Positions 8,278 to 16,077 of a DNA stretch of 62,589 nucleotides are shown here, in pieces. The notes beneath the pieces were generated by a model, which was given only the letters and a program-made list of their open reading frames with translations, was not told the origin of the DNA and did no database searches. The translations under genes were made by a program, and so were the position numbers. How positions within the stretch are numbered: position 1 is the stretch's first letter; the number at the start of each line of letters is the position of its first letter. Location of the stretch: the NCBI RefSeq assembly GCF_018129025.1, contig NZ_JAAEDI010000034.1, forward strand, positions 1 to 62,589. The letters run 5' to 3'. Origin of the DNA: Neoroseomonas terrae. GTDB taxonomy: Bacteria > Pseudomonadota > Alphaproteobacteria > Acetobacterales > Acetobacteraceae.

Positions 8278-9012
8278 TCACCGCCGGGCCCGGTAGGCCC
8301 TGAAGATCCCGAGCTGAACGTCGCACGAGACTGAGGTGAACCCCGCCTCCGACAACGCCCCCTCGATGGCGGCGGGCGGCACGCAGGCGTCGATCGTGTC
8401 CCAGAAGTAGCGCATCATCATCTGCGCTTCCTGCCCGCCCCCCAGCAACCGCGACACGGCCGGAACCACGCTGCCGAGGTAGAACCGCAGCGCCGCCCCG
8501 CCGGCGCGGCTGCGCGGATGGTCGATCTCCAACAGCAGCACGCTGCCGCCCGGGCGCAGCACGCGACGGAACTCGCGGAAGGTGCCGGTCAGGTCGGGCA
8601 CATGACGCAGCGCATAGCCCATGCTCAGCAGGTCGATGCTGGAGTCGGCGAGGGGGATGGCCTCGGCACGGGCCTGGATTAACGGAATCGGCAGGCTGGC
8701 CCCCGCTTCCCGCAGCATGCCGGCGCTGAGGTCGACCCCGATGACATCCTGCGGCCGGCCGAGGATCCTGACGGCCTCCCGCGCGACCAGCCCCGTGCCT
8801 ATCGCGACGTCGAGCACGCGCTGGCCGGGCTTGAGGCCGCTGCGCTGCAGCGCCGCCCGACGGTAGCGCGCCCCGGAGCCGAAGGAGCAGAGCGCATTGA
8901 CTTGGTCGTAGGCCGGTGCGCCGCGGTCGAACAGCGCGCGCACGAAGTCGTCCCGGTCGCTCGCATGACGGTAGTACTGGTCGAGCGGTGGATGGGGCGG
9001 CAAGTCGTTCAT
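8278..9012 (-). CDS. UbiE/MenG-like class I methyltransferase
   Basis: The 244-residue protein carries the UbiE-family pattern FDRGAPAYDQVNALCSFGSG near the N-terminus, SAM motif I VLDVAIGTGLVAREAV, then SMGYALRHVPDLTGTFREF and RVLRPGGSVLLLEID. These resemble the ubiquinone/menaquinone C-methylase family. It may methylate a quinone-like or other aromatic substrate, but ubiE itself usually sits with ubiB, which is absent here, so a specialised paralogue is likely. The ATG at 9012 is chosen because sequence upstream in frame shows no family features. It converges with the methyltransferase gene at 7473, 43 bases away. Confidence 0.8.
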   Translation of the reverse strand: MNDLPPHPPLDQYYRHASDRDDFVRALFDRGAPAYDQVNALCSFGSGARYRRAALQRSGLKPGQRVLDVAIGTGLVAREAVRILGRPQDVIGVDLSAGMLREAGASLPIPLIQARAEAIPLADSSIDLLSMGYALRHVPDLTGTFREFRRVLRPGGSVLLLEIDHPRSRAGGAALRFYLGSVVPAVSRLLGGGQEAQMMMRYFWDTIDACVPPAAIEGALSEAGFTSVSCDVQLGIFRAYRARR

Positions 9013-9039
9013 CGTGATCGCGGATCCTCGTCCTGCAGG

Positions 9040-9058
9040 GGCGGGGAGTCGCCCCGCC
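9040..9058. other. GC hairpin in a 298-bp gap
   Basis: GGCGGGG and CCCCGCC pair around a 5-nt loop just upstream of the UbiE-like gene start. The gap 9013-9310 otherwise holds only the hairpin at 9262-9289; no gene with credible coding signal was found in it. Confidence 0.35.
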
Positions 9059-9261
9059 GACCGCGGAGGGTACGCGCGGCGGCCGCCGGTGGAGTCGCGG
9101 CAGCGCATTGGTAGCAGCCGAACCGCAGATCCTGGTGGTATCGCCGGAAGAAGGTGTCCGCAAGGACGAAGCCCGTGGCAACGACATGCCCGCGATGGCG
9201 TCGCGCCACCAGCGGCGGCGGCGCGATGACGCGGCCCTCGTCGGGGAGGCACCACGGCGAC

Positions 9262-9289
9262 GCCCGCCGGACCAATACGGCCGGCGGGC
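9262..9289 (-). terminator. hairpin downstream of PRC-barrel gene
   Basis: A 9-bp perfect inverted repeat (9262-9270 with 9281-9289, 10-nt loop) lies 21 bases beyond the stop of the PRC-barrel gene that ends at 9311. There is no T-run, so it would act as an RNA-stabilising hairpin or a weak terminator. Confidence 0.45.
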
Positions 9290-9310
9290 GGTATCGGGCG
9301 CGCCTCCCGA

Positions 9311-9691
9311 TCAGATGATCGGCTGGCCGTAGTAGTCGTAGACGCTCCGGCCGTAGCCCGGCCGATCCCACGGCGTCTCGTCCACGCGATAGTGCGGAGC
9401 GTTCTCGAGCTGCTCGCGCGTGATCGATGTCGTGTAGCCCGCGAGATCGATGTCGTAGGTCAGGCTGTTCCAGGGCAGCGGGTAGTAGTCATCCCCGATG
9501 CCAAGGAAGCCGCCGAAGCTCACGACGGCGTAGGACACCCGGCCAGACACCTTGTCGACCATCAACGTGTAGATCGAGCCGATCTTCTTGCGATCCGCGC
9601 CATAGACGCTGGTGCCCTCGACCTTGTCCGACGAGATCAGCTGCTGCGTCTCGTTCAATGCGACGCCCTTGCCTGCCATGCGATCCGACAT
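9311..9691 (-). CDS. PRC-barrel domain protein
   Basis: The 126-residue cytoplasmic protein has the PRC-barrel pattern: LISSDKVEGTSVYGADRKKI, GSIYTLMVDKVSGRVSYAVV, then FGGFLGIGDDYYPLPWNSL. PRC-barrels occur in RimM, photosynthetic reaction centre H subunits and many stress proteins of alphaproteobacteria. The ATG at 9691 is preferred because it has GGAGGG six bases upstream; two further ATGs overlap that site. It lies in a cluster with a second PRC-barrel protein, a NepR-like protein and a DUF2171 protein, suggesting stress-linked expression. The molecular function is unknown. Confidence 0.8.
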   Translation of the reverse strand: MSDRMAGKGVALNETQQLISSDKVEGTSVYGADRKKIGSIYTLMVDKVSGRVSYAVVSFGGFLGIGDDYYPLPWNSLTYDIDLAGYTTSITREQLENAPHYRVDETPWDRPGYGRSVYDYYGQPII

Positions 9692-9767
9692 TGTGCCCTC
9701 CATCATTGCCTCGGAGACGCATTAACCGGTTCAAGGCGTGCAGGTTGCAGGCCCGGCCCGCCACGCG

Positions 9768-10001
9768 TCACTCGGCGGAGCGAGGTTCCGCGCGTGCGAA
9801 AGCCTGCCGCGTCCGTCCTGCTGCCTTGTTGAGCAGGGCCTCGAGGTCAGGGGGAAGCGGCTCGTCCGCGACGTCGCCGTACTCGGCCTTGACCGCTTGG
9901 CGAAGCCACGTCTGAAACGCCCGATCAGCGATGGACGGCTGCTTGGGCGATGAGGGCTGCTTCAGCCTCTCCTGCTGCGTGTTGTCGTCGGATGATCTCA
10001 T
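9768..10001 (-). CDS. NepR-like anti-sigma factor candidate
   Basis: The 77-residue product contains WLRQAVKAEYGDVADEPLPP followed by DLEALLNKA. This matches the NepR pattern of a helix with LR..Y..V, the EP.P turn and a second helix L..LL. NepR holds the general-stress sigma factor EcfG until the response regulator PhyR pulls it away. The start is the ATG at 10001; a longer in-frame extension is Arg-rich and unconvincing. Neither phyR nor ecfG is in the window, so this would be an orphan or secondary copy. EcfG-type promoters close by support the link, but the call rests on a short motif. Confidence 0.6.
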   Translation of the reverse strand: MRSSDDNTQQERLKQPSSPKQPSIADRAFQTWLRQAVKAEYGDVADEPLPPDLEALLNKAAGRTRQAFARAEPRSAE

Positions 10002-10049
10002 TACCTGGCCTGCAATTCTGTCCTGTCGTCGTGAAGGCCCCTCGTCGGA

Positions 10050-10074
10050 GGAACGACGACTTCGGAGACCCGTT
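10050..10074 (+). promoter_or_regulatory. EcfG-type promoter match with no gene on its strand
   Basis: GGAAC (10050-10054), a 16-base spacer and CGTT (10071-10074) match the general-stress sigma factor consensus of alphaproteobacteria. It points rightward into a 115-base gap and then across the hypothetical gene at 10190-10453, which is on the other strand. It may drive a small or antisense RNA, or be a chance match. Confidence 0.5.
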
Positions 10075-10189
10075 GCTTCACAGGCGCGCCAGAATCGCAT
10101 TCGGCATCTACTGATGCCTTCTCGCCACGTCGTTGCCTTCGCCCCCCGGTCAGCCCCGGAAGCCCCGCGATATCCCCCGCGGCGCTCGC

Positions 10190-10453
10190 TCAGTCCGCTT
10201 CGCCGTCGTTCGGACTGGCGGCCACCGGCTGCAGGCATACCTCAGCGATGCGGGTGAGCGCCTTGGCGAACGCGTGGTGAAATTCCGGGTCGCTGCCGCG
10301 TAGAATGTTGGTCTCGGCTGTCGCGGCAACCTCGCGCAGCTGGGTGGCGGTCCACCCGCGCGGCAGAACGCCTTCCCGTTCCAAATGTGCCGTCAGCCGC
10401 GTCAGCAGCGTCACGGAAACCATCCCCAGGATCTTCGCGTCGATCTTTTCCAT
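10190..10453 (-). CDS. hypothetical protein, stress cluster
   Basis: This 87-residue protein is not recognised. It looks soluble and helical, with no signal peptide or membrane segment; residues 1-60 read as two or three amphipathic helices and the tail is acidic. The ATG at 10453 follows a GAGGGG stretch. It sits between a NepR-like gene and a PRC-barrel gene, and the EcfG-type promoter at 10050 points across it in antisense. The good ribosome site and lack of frame conflict favour a real gene, but no function can be given. Confidence 0.55.
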   Translation of the reverse strand: MEKIDAKILGMVSVTLLTRLTAHLEREGVLPRGWTATQLREVAATAETNILRGSDPEFHHAFAKALTRIAEVCLQPVAASPNDGEAD

Positions 10454-10575
10454 GTGCCCCTCGGCCGTCCTGTGTGCAGAGACATCGGCCTGCCTCCGAC
10501 GTTACTTCGGCTTGCGCGACGCCGCCACAATGCCCGGCCGCTTCCGGCTTTAGGGCGGTGTCGCGCGCCGCCCAC

Positions 10576-10600
10576 GGAACCGAGGACGCAGCCCCGCGTT
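10576..10600 (+). promoter_or_regulatory. EcfG-type general-stress promoter for PRC-barrel gene
   Basis: GGAAC (10576-10580) and CGTT (10597-10600) are spaced by exactly 16 bases, the EcfG consensus. The match ends 41 bases before the ATG at 10642, leaving room for a short leader and the ribosome site GGAGGGAG. It is the best-placed stress promoter in the window. Confidence 0.7.
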
Positions 10601-10641
10601 GCAACAGGCAGATCCGCTTCTGGATCCGGAGGGAGAACGCT

Positions 10642-11073
10642 ATGACCCATTCATCCATACGTCGCGCGCTGCTGACCGCCGCCATCGTCAGCCTTCCGGG
10701 CCTGGCTTTGGCGCAAGCGCCCTCGACCACGACCCCCGCGGCGCCGTCCGTCGCCGCGCCTCCGAGCACCACGGTGACCACCCCGACGCCAGCGGCCACC
10801 GCCCGCCGGGCGAGCCAGATCATCGGAGCCAACATCATCAACGAGGAGAACCGGAACGTCGGCGAAGTGCATGATCTGATGGTCGACGCGGCGGGGGGCG
10901 CGACGATCGCCGTCCTGTCGGTCGGCGGGTTCCTCGGCATGGGCGAGCGCTATATCGCCATCCCGCTCAGCGACCTCCGCTGGAACGGCGAGCGCGAGCG
11001 CTGGATGCTGCCCGGCGCGACCGTGGATAGCCTGAAGGCGCGGCCGGCGTTCACATACCCCGAGCGTCGCTGA
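10642..11073 (+). CDS. secreted PRC-barrel domain protein
   Basis: The 143-residue protein has a Sec signal peptide (RRALLTAAIVSLPGLALAQA), a Pro/Thr/Ala linker of about 35 residues, and a PRC-barrel domain with SQIIGANIINEENRNVGEVH and LSVGGFLGMGERYIAIPLSD. The mature domain should be periplasmic. It resembles the cytoplasmic PRC-barrel protein at 9311 in its GGFLGxGxxY..PL core. The ATG at 10642 has a GGAGGGAG site upstream and an EcfG-type promoter beyond it, so induction under general stress is likely. Its biochemical role is unknown. Confidence 0.85.
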   Translation: MTHSSIRRALLTAAIVSLPGLALAQAPSTTTPAAPSVAAPPSTTVTTPTPAATARRASQIIGANIINEENRNVGEVHDLMVDAAGGATIAVLSVGGFLGMGERYIAIPLSDLRWNGERERWMLPGATVDSLKARPAFTYPERR

Positions 11074-11118
11074 TCGTGAGGAGGTGCGGCGCCGGTCCAT
11101 GGCCGGCGCCGTGCTCCT

Positions 11119-11433
11119 TTACGCCCGTGAAGGCCCGCCCTGGGTTGAGCCCTGGGCGCCAGCGGACTGCTGGGCCTCCGCTCCGCTTGTGCTCAGGCGC
11201 ACCGTGTCACCATCGACCGAGGCGACGGAGCTGATGGGAAGGTAGCGGTGCCCGCCCTGCGAAGAACCGGCCATCGTCTGAGACGCGCCGGCCATGTTCT
11301 GCGAGGCGGTCGGATTGTCGCTACGCGTAAGCTTGATTCGGTCTCCCTCGACCTGGTCAACGGTGCCCACATGCGTGCCGTCAGCCGCTACGACAGACAT
11401 CCGTTCGCGAATCTTTTCGGCCATATTGTTCAT
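11119..11433 (-). CDS. DUF2171 domain protein
   Basis: The 104-residue protein starts with IRERMSVVAADGTHVGTVDQ and continues VEGDRIKLTRSDNP. These match DUF2171, a small beta-rich domain related in layout to PRC-barrels. The middle is a low-complexity Gln/Ser/Gly/Met stretch with a repeated MAGxSQ unit, and the tail is also Gln/Ser/Gly-rich. DUF2171 genes are common in stress-response regions of alphaproteobacteria, in line with the neighbours here. The ATG at 11433 is followed 9 bases on by another. No biochemical activity is known for the family. Confidence 0.8.
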   Translation of the reverse strand: MNNMAEKIRERMSVVAADGTHVGTVDQVEGDRIKLTRSDNPTASQNMAGASQTMAGSSQGGHRYLPISSVASVDGDTVRLSTSGAEAQQSAGAQGSTQGGPSRA

Positions 11434-11710
11434 GGAGCGCTCCTCATGTTGGCGGGCGCGGCTCCAACTTTGCGTTGGGAGCGCCCGTCGGCGTTGCTAG
11501 GGCTGGCCGAGTGCCCTTGGCGACCGTGAGGAGCGCAGCGCGCGGCGAACGCTTCATCTCGACAGCCATCCAGGCCCGGACCGGAACCTAAACGAGGCGC
11601 GTGGTGGCAAGTTTTCGGTGGGGCCGGCTCGTCATGGATTTTCGTGTGACGGCGGCCTGTGGTCGCTCGGCGCGGCGCGCGAGATCACGACCTGCCCCAG
11701 CGAATGGAAG

Positions 11711-11787
11711 TGGTGTCCCCGGCGAGATTCGAACTCACGGCCCCAGGATTAGGAATCCTGTGCTCTATCCTGCTGAGCTACGGGGAC
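11711..11787 (-). tRNA. tRNA-Arg(CCT)
   Basis: A complete cloverleaf reads on the minus strand. The acceptor stem GTCCCCG pairs with CGGGGAC, followed by A and an encoded CCA. The D arm contains AGCTCAGCAGGATAGAGC, the anticodon stem CAGGA/TCCTG encloses TTCCTAA with anticodon CCT (11751-11753 on the plus strand), and the T loop contains GTTCGAATC. It decodes AGG. No integrase or duplicated 3' end was seen next to it. Confidence 0.95.
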
Positions 11788-11812
11788 CCACCGCGCGCCT
11801 CATACCACGGCC

Positions 11813-12760
11813 TCAGCGCCGCCGGAACCGTTCCACAGCGCCGACCAGCGCCGTGCGCACGCCGGGTTCCAGCGCCGAATGGCCGGCATCCGGCACGACC
11901 GTCAGCCGCGCGCCCGGCCAGGCCGCGGCCAGTTCGAACGCCGTCTCGGGCGGGCACACCATGTCGTAGCGGCCCTGTACGATCTCCGCCGGAATGCCCG
12001 ACAGCCGCCTGATTCGGCCCAGAAGCCCTTCTTCCGCCAGGAACAGGTCATGCGCGAAGTAGTGCGCCTCGATCCGTGCCAGCCCCAGCGCCGTGCGATC
12101 CTGCGCGAAGCTCGCGACCGTCTCGGGGGAGGGCAGGAGGGTCGAGCACGATCCCTCATACTGGCTCCAGGCCCGCGCCGCCGGCAGATGGACTGCCGGG
12201 TCCGGATCGCACAGCCGCTTCAGATAGGACCCCAACAGGTCGCCGCGCTCGGCCTCCGGCAGATGCTCGACGAAGGACGCCCAGGCATCGGGGAAGACTC
12301 GCCTCAGCCCGTAGAGGAACCAGTCGACCTCCGCCTTGCGGCCCAGGAAGACGCCGCGCAGCACGCAGCCCACCACCTTGTCCGGATGTTCCTGGGCATA
12401 GGCCAGCGCCAGCGTCGACCCCCAGGACCCGCCGAACAACAGCCACCGGTCGATGCCGAGGAAGCGACGCAGCAGCTCGATATCCGACACCAGATGCGGC
12501 GTGGTGTTTTCCCGCAATTCGCCGAGGGGGCGCGAGCGCCCCGCGCCGCGCTGGTCGAAGATCACGACGCGCCAGTGCCCGGGGTCGAAGAAGCGCCGAT
12601 GCACCGCGCCCGCACCCGCTCCCGGCCCGCCATGCAGGAACAGCACCGGCTGCCCGCGCGGGTTGCCCACCTGCTCCCAATACATGACGTGTCCGCCGGA
12701 TAGCGGCAGCAGGCCGGTCTCATAGGGAGCGATGTCGGGGAAAAGGTCGCCGCGGGGCAT
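11813..12760 (-). CDS. pip: prolyl aminopeptidase (proline iminopeptidase)
   Basis: The 315-residue alpha/beta hydrolase has the prolyl-aminopeptidase motifs LFLHGGPGAGAGAVHRRFFD (oxyanion hole), FDQRGAGRS, the nucleophile elbow GGSWGSTLALAYA, the catalytic aspartate in GRYDMVCPP and the histidine in DAGHSALEP. The length fits the S33 family (about 310-320). It removes N-terminal proline from peptides in the cytoplasm; no signal peptide is seen. It stands alone 25 bases from tRNA-Arg and divergent from the zinc-ribbon protein gene at 12877. Confidence 0.93.
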   Translation of the reverse strand: MPRGDLFPDIAPYETGLLPLSGGHVMYWEQVGNPRGQPVLFLHGGPGAGAGAVHRRFFDPGHWRVVIFDQRGAGRSRPLGELRENTTPHLVSDIELLRRFLGIDRWLLFGGSWGSTLALAYAQEHPDKVVGCVLRGVFLGRKAEVDWFLYGLRRVFPDAWASFVEHLPEAERGDLLGSYLKRLCDPDPAVHLPAARAWSQYEGSCSTLLPSPETVASFAQDRTALGLARIEAHYFAHDLFLAEEGLLGRIRRLSGIPAEIVQGRYDMVCPPETAFELAAAWPGARLTVVPDAGHSALEPGVRTALVGAVERFRRR

Positions 12761-12876
12761 GGCGCAGATGTGCCGAAGCCGGCGCCGTCGCGCAATGGTG
12801 CAACGTTGTCCGGATCACGTCGCCCCGGCGCGATGCGATACCGGCCCCGAGCGATCTGGTTTATGATGACGCTTCC

Positions 12877-13632
12877 ATGGCCGAGAAGCCCTCCGCACCG
12901 CCCCGTTCTGCCGCCGCTGGTCAGGTCGCCTGCGGCGTCTGTGGGCGCGAAAGCCGGCAGCCACCCTTCAGCTCGCCCTTGCCTGAACAGGCACCCGACC
13001 TCGACCTGCGGCCGGGGGAGCCGGTGCGCTCGACCATGCTCCGCTGGCTTCAGCAGTGCCCGCATTGCCACTACACGGCGCCGGCCATCGCGCGGGCGCA
13101 TCCTGGCGCCGCCGCGGCGGTCTCAGCTGCGCCCTTCCGCGCGCTTATTCAAGATTCCACCCATCCGCCGCTCGCCCGTCGCTTCCTCGCCTGGGGCCAT
13201 GTTCTGGAGGAGACCGGAGCGCTCCATGCGGCCGCCGAGGCGACGCTGCAGGCAGCGTGGGTGGCCGATGATCTTGGCCGCCCGGACCTGGCCCAGGCAT
13301 GGCGCCAGGATGCGGTGGCGCTGTGGCGGAGCGGGCCGCCTCTCGACGCCGAGCAGACCGTCCGCGTCGTCGATGCCCTGCGCCGCGCGGAAGCGTGGGA
13401 CGATGCCGACGCGACGGCCTCGGAACTTATCCAGCTTTCTCCGTCTGAAGCCGTGAGCCACGTCATCGCGCTGGAGCGGCGCCTCGTGGCGGCACGCGAT
13501 GCCGGGCGGCACACGGTGGCGAGCGCCCTTCCACCGCCGGCCCGCCGCCCGCACGCCACGCATCGGCGGCGGGACCCAGCGTCGGGCGGGGGCATGTTCG
13601 GGTGGTTGCGGCGGTTGTTCGGGAAGGGGTGA
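12877..13632 (+). CDS. DUF2225-like zinc-ribbon protein with helical repeat region
   Basis: The 251-residue protein begins with two cysteine pairs, CGVCGRES (near 19-26) and CPHCHYTAP (near 62-70), around a DLDLRPGEPVRS segment. This resembles DUF2225, whose members bind zinc through a split ribbon. The rest is Ala-rich and helical, about residues 95-200, and could form TPR-like repeats, ending in a basic tail GWLRRLFGKG. It has no signal peptide. DUF2225 proteins in other bacteria are of unknown role. It is followed by the Zur-controlled operon after about 190 bases, but no regulatory link is visible. Confidence 0.6.
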   Translation: MAEKPSAPPRSAAAGQVACGVCGRESRQPPFSSPLPEQAPDLDLRPGEPVRSTMLRWLQQCPHCHYTAPAIARAHPGAAAAVSAAPFRALIQDSTHPPLARRFLAWGHVLEETGALHAAAEATLQAAWVADDLGRPDLAQAWRQDAVALWRSGPPLDAEQTVRVVDALRRAEAWDDADATASELIQLSPSEAVSHVIALERRLVAARDAGRHTVASALPPPARRPHATHRRRDPASGGGMFGWLRRLFGKG

Positions 13633-13825
13633 CTGCGCCGGGCCGCGCCGGCACCAGCAGCCACGCGCTTCCGCGTCACGCGACCGGTCCCACGTTGCTC
13701 GCATGCCACTCAACGCCGGGGCCGTGCCTGACGCGCGCTTGCCTTGACCTGACCCTGTGTTTTCGAGATCGCGTACCCGGCACGTTCCCATGACAGGCGC
13801 TCTTGTAGGCCGTCCGGTACCATGT

Positions 13826-13844
13826 GATGTTATGGTATAACATC
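13826..13844. promoter_or_regulatory. Zur box upstream of znuA-like gene
   Basis: GATGTTAT and ATAACATC form a perfect 8-bp dyad around GGT. This closely fits the AT-rich palindromes bound by the zinc repressor Zur in alphaproteobacteria (GTTATANNATAAC core). A -10-like TATAAC at 13836-13841 lies inside the right arm, so a bound repressor would block transcription. It is 16 bases upstream of the GTG start of the zinc-binding protein gene. Confidence 0.8.
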
Positions 13845-13860
13845 TCAGGTCTTGCCCGTC

Positions 13861-14808
13861 GTGAACCGCCGTTTGTTCCTCGCCCTCCCGGCCGCGCTCG
13901 CGGCTCGCCCGGGGGCTGCCCAGGCCAACCGCCTGCCCGTCGTGGCGTCCTTCTCCATCCTGGGCGACATGGTCGCGCAGATCGGCGGCGAGCGTATCGC
14001 GCTGCGCGTCATCGCTGGCCCCGACGTCGATACGCACGGCTTCCAGCCACGCCCGTCGGATGTCGCGACGTTGCGCGACGCGAAACTCGTCGTCCGCAAT
14101 GGGCTGGGGTTCGATGGTTGGATGGACCGCCTGGTCGGTGCGGCCGGCTTCCGTGGCACCATGGTCACCGCGACGGAGGGCATCACGCCGCGCGCCATGG
14201 CCGGGCACAGCCACGGCCATGACCATGGCGCCGCCGGCCGCCGCCGGTCGCACAGCGTCGCCCCCGCGAGCGTGCCCGACCCGCATGCGTGGCAGGATCT
14301 CCGGCTCGCCCAGATCTATCTGCGCAACATCACCGCTGCGCTGGTCGCCGCCGACCCGGCGGGGGAAGCGGCCTACCGCCGCAACGCCGAGACCTACGCT
14401 GCCCGCCTGACGGCCCTCGACGCCTGGGTCCGCGCGCAGGTTGCGACGGTGCCGGAACCGCGCCGCCGCGCCGTCACCAGCCATGACGCCTTCGGCTACT
14501 TCGGTGCCGCCTACGGCATCACCTTCCTTGCCCCCCAGGGCGTCTCGACGGAGGCCGAACCATCCGCCGCCGAGGTCGCCCGCCTGATCCGCCAGATCCG
14601 CGACCAGCGCATCACCGCCGTCTTCATGGAGAACATGACGAACCCCGCGATGATCCGCCGCGTGGCTGCCGAGGCCAATGTGCAGGTCGGCGGCCGCCTG
14701 TATGTGGATGCGCTCTCGGCCCCCGGCGGCCCGGCCGCGACCTATGAGGCGATGTTCCGCCACAATGTGGGCCTGCTGGTGCCTGCGATGCGCGGAGGCC
14801 CGGCGTGA
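13861..14808 (+). CDS. znuA: zinc ABC transporter substrate-binding protein
   Basis: The roughly 315-residue protein has a basic leader (NRRLFLALPAALAARPGAA) and a cluster A-I metal-binding fold. VASFSILGDMVAQIGG and the ligand region GPDVDTHGFQPRPSD open the fold. A His-rich loop, HSHGHDHGAA, near residue 120 is typical of zinc rather than manganese binders; DPHAWQD and SHDAFGYFG supply further ligands. Start is GTG 13861; TTG at 13852 is an alternative, and neither has a clear ribosome site, so the mRNA may be nearly leaderless. A Zur box precedes it. ZnuB and ZnuC are not adjacent; instead an outer-membrane barrel gene overlaps its stop. Confidence 0.88.
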   Translation: MNRRLFLALPAALAARPGAAQANRLPVVASFSILGDMVAQIGGERIALRVIAGPDVDTHGFQPRPSDVATLRDAKLVVRNGLGFDGWMDRLVGAAGFRGTMVTATEGITPRAMAGHSHGHDHGAAGRRRSHSVAPASVPDPHAWQDLRLAQIYLRNITAALVAADPAGEAAYRRNAETYAARLTALDAWVRAQVATVPEPRRRAVTSHDAFGYFGAAYGITFLAPQGVSTEAEPSAAEVARLIRQIRDQRITAVFMENMTNPAMIRRVAAEANVQVGGRLYVDALSAPGGPAATYEAMFRHNVGLLVPAMRGGPA

Positions 14809-16073
14809 GGCGCGCATCGGCCGTCGCCGCATTCCTTGCCGTCACGCTGCCCGCCACGGCGCAGGACGCCGCGACGCTGACCCGGCCGCTGCCGGAAGTG
14901 CCTGCGCCGGCCGCCGGCGTGCGCTTCCCGCAATTCAACGTCGAGATCGACATGAGCATGATCGGCGTCAGCACGACCAGCGCCAGTGATCACGCACGCA
15001 CCGGCAGCTCGGTCTTCCTGTTCGGGGAGGTCGCGATGGGTCTCGCTCTGACCGAGAACTTCTCGATCCAGGGCGTGCTGGCGACCGAGCCAGTCGGAGA
15101 GGGCGATTCGACCGGCGGCTTTCCCGATGGCGGCGTCATCGGCTTCCGCCGGCAGGCGATCTTCCTCGAACAACTCTATGCGGAGTTCAAGCCGGCCGAC
15201 ACGCTGGTGCTACAGGGCGGCATCCTCGTCGCGCCCTTCGGCCGGGGGTACCACGACTTCCCTGGCATCCTCACGGCGGTCCGCGCGCATGAGGTCTATC
15301 TGGTGGACCAGTCGCTCGGTGCCGCCGCCACCTGGACCTGGCTGTCCGATCCGCGCTTCGGCGAGCACGACGTCTCGGCCGCGGTCTTCACGCTGGATCG
15401 CACCTTCCTGACCGGCACCTACGTCACCTCGCGCCGCTGCTGCTCGGAACGCTACGAGCGCTACAACCGCAACACCGCGGCGCAGGGCGGGCCGGGCAAC
15501 AACGGCACCTTCAACAACGGCGTGCTCGCGCTGGATGGCGACCGCATCCCGTTCCTGCCGGGCTTCTCCTACCACCTCGCGGTGATGTCGTTGGCGCCGG
15601 GCTCGGACGGCACGGCGCGCGAATGGGGCTACGCCGCCGGCATCCGCTATGAGCATCGCTGGGACCGCGACCAGGCGACGCTGCTGTTCGCCGAGGGCGT
15701 GCAGTTCCGCAACGCCGGCGGCCGGCCGCGCATCGAGATCGAGACGAGCTCGATCGACGCCGACACCGGCGAGGAGGTCGCCGGCAGCGAGGAGACGACG
15801 CTGAGCGAGCGCACGACCTTCACCACGCTCGGCATTCAGCACCGCATGGGTCCCTGGCGCGCCACCGCCGCCTGGCAGCAGCTCCGCCGCAAGCGCAGCG
15901 TTGACCCGGTGCCCGCGGAGAACTGGTACGAAGTTTCCGTCGGCCGTGAGATCGGCGCGGGCTTCAGTGCCGATCTCGGCTACCAATATGCGCGCTATGT
16001 CGATGAGGAAGGCGGCGGACGCGGCACGGCGCATTCGATCCTTGCCCGGCTGCGTTACACAGGCGGCTTCTGA
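14805..16073 (+). CDS. outer-membrane beta-barrel protein coupled to znuA
   Basis: The 422-residue protein has a signal peptide ending in TLPATAQD and then alternating polar/aromatic strands typical of a porin-like barrel. These include QFNVEIDMSMIGVS, a conserved-looking GGILVAPFGRGYHDFPG segment, and a terminal strand ILARLRYTGGF that ends in phenylalanine, the usual Bam signal. No TonB box or plug is seen, so it is not a TonB-dependent receptor. GTG 14805 overlaps the znuA stop (GTGA), so it is translated with the zinc-binding protein and falls under the same Zur box. A zinc-uptake porin is the natural inference. Confidence 0.75.
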   Translation: MRRASAVAAFLAVTLPATAQDAATLTRPLPEVPAPAAGVRFPQFNVEIDMSMIGVSTTSASDHARTGSSVFLFGEVAMGLALTENFSIQGVLATEPVGEGDSTGGFPDGGVIGFRRQAIFLEQLYAEFKPADTLVLQGGILVAPFGRGYHDFPGILTAVRAHEVYLVDQSLGAAATWTWLSDPRFGEHDVSAAVFTLDRTFLTGTYVTSRRCCSERYERYNRNTAAQGGPGNNGTFNNGVLALDGDRIPFLPGFSYHLAVMSLAPGSDGTAREWGYAAGIRYEHRWDRDQATLLFAEGVQFRNAGGRPRIEIETSSIDADTGEEVAGSEETTLSERTTFTTLGIQHRMGPWRATAAWQQLRRKRSVDPVPAENWYEVSVGREIGAGFSADLGYQYARYVDEEGGGRGTAHSILARLRYTGGF

Positions 16074-16077
16074 GGGC

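Noticed and set aside
11711..11787. tRNA-Arg(CCT) as an integration site for a mobile island
   Set aside because: No integrase and no second copy of the tRNA 3' end was seen nearby, and flanking genes have native composition.
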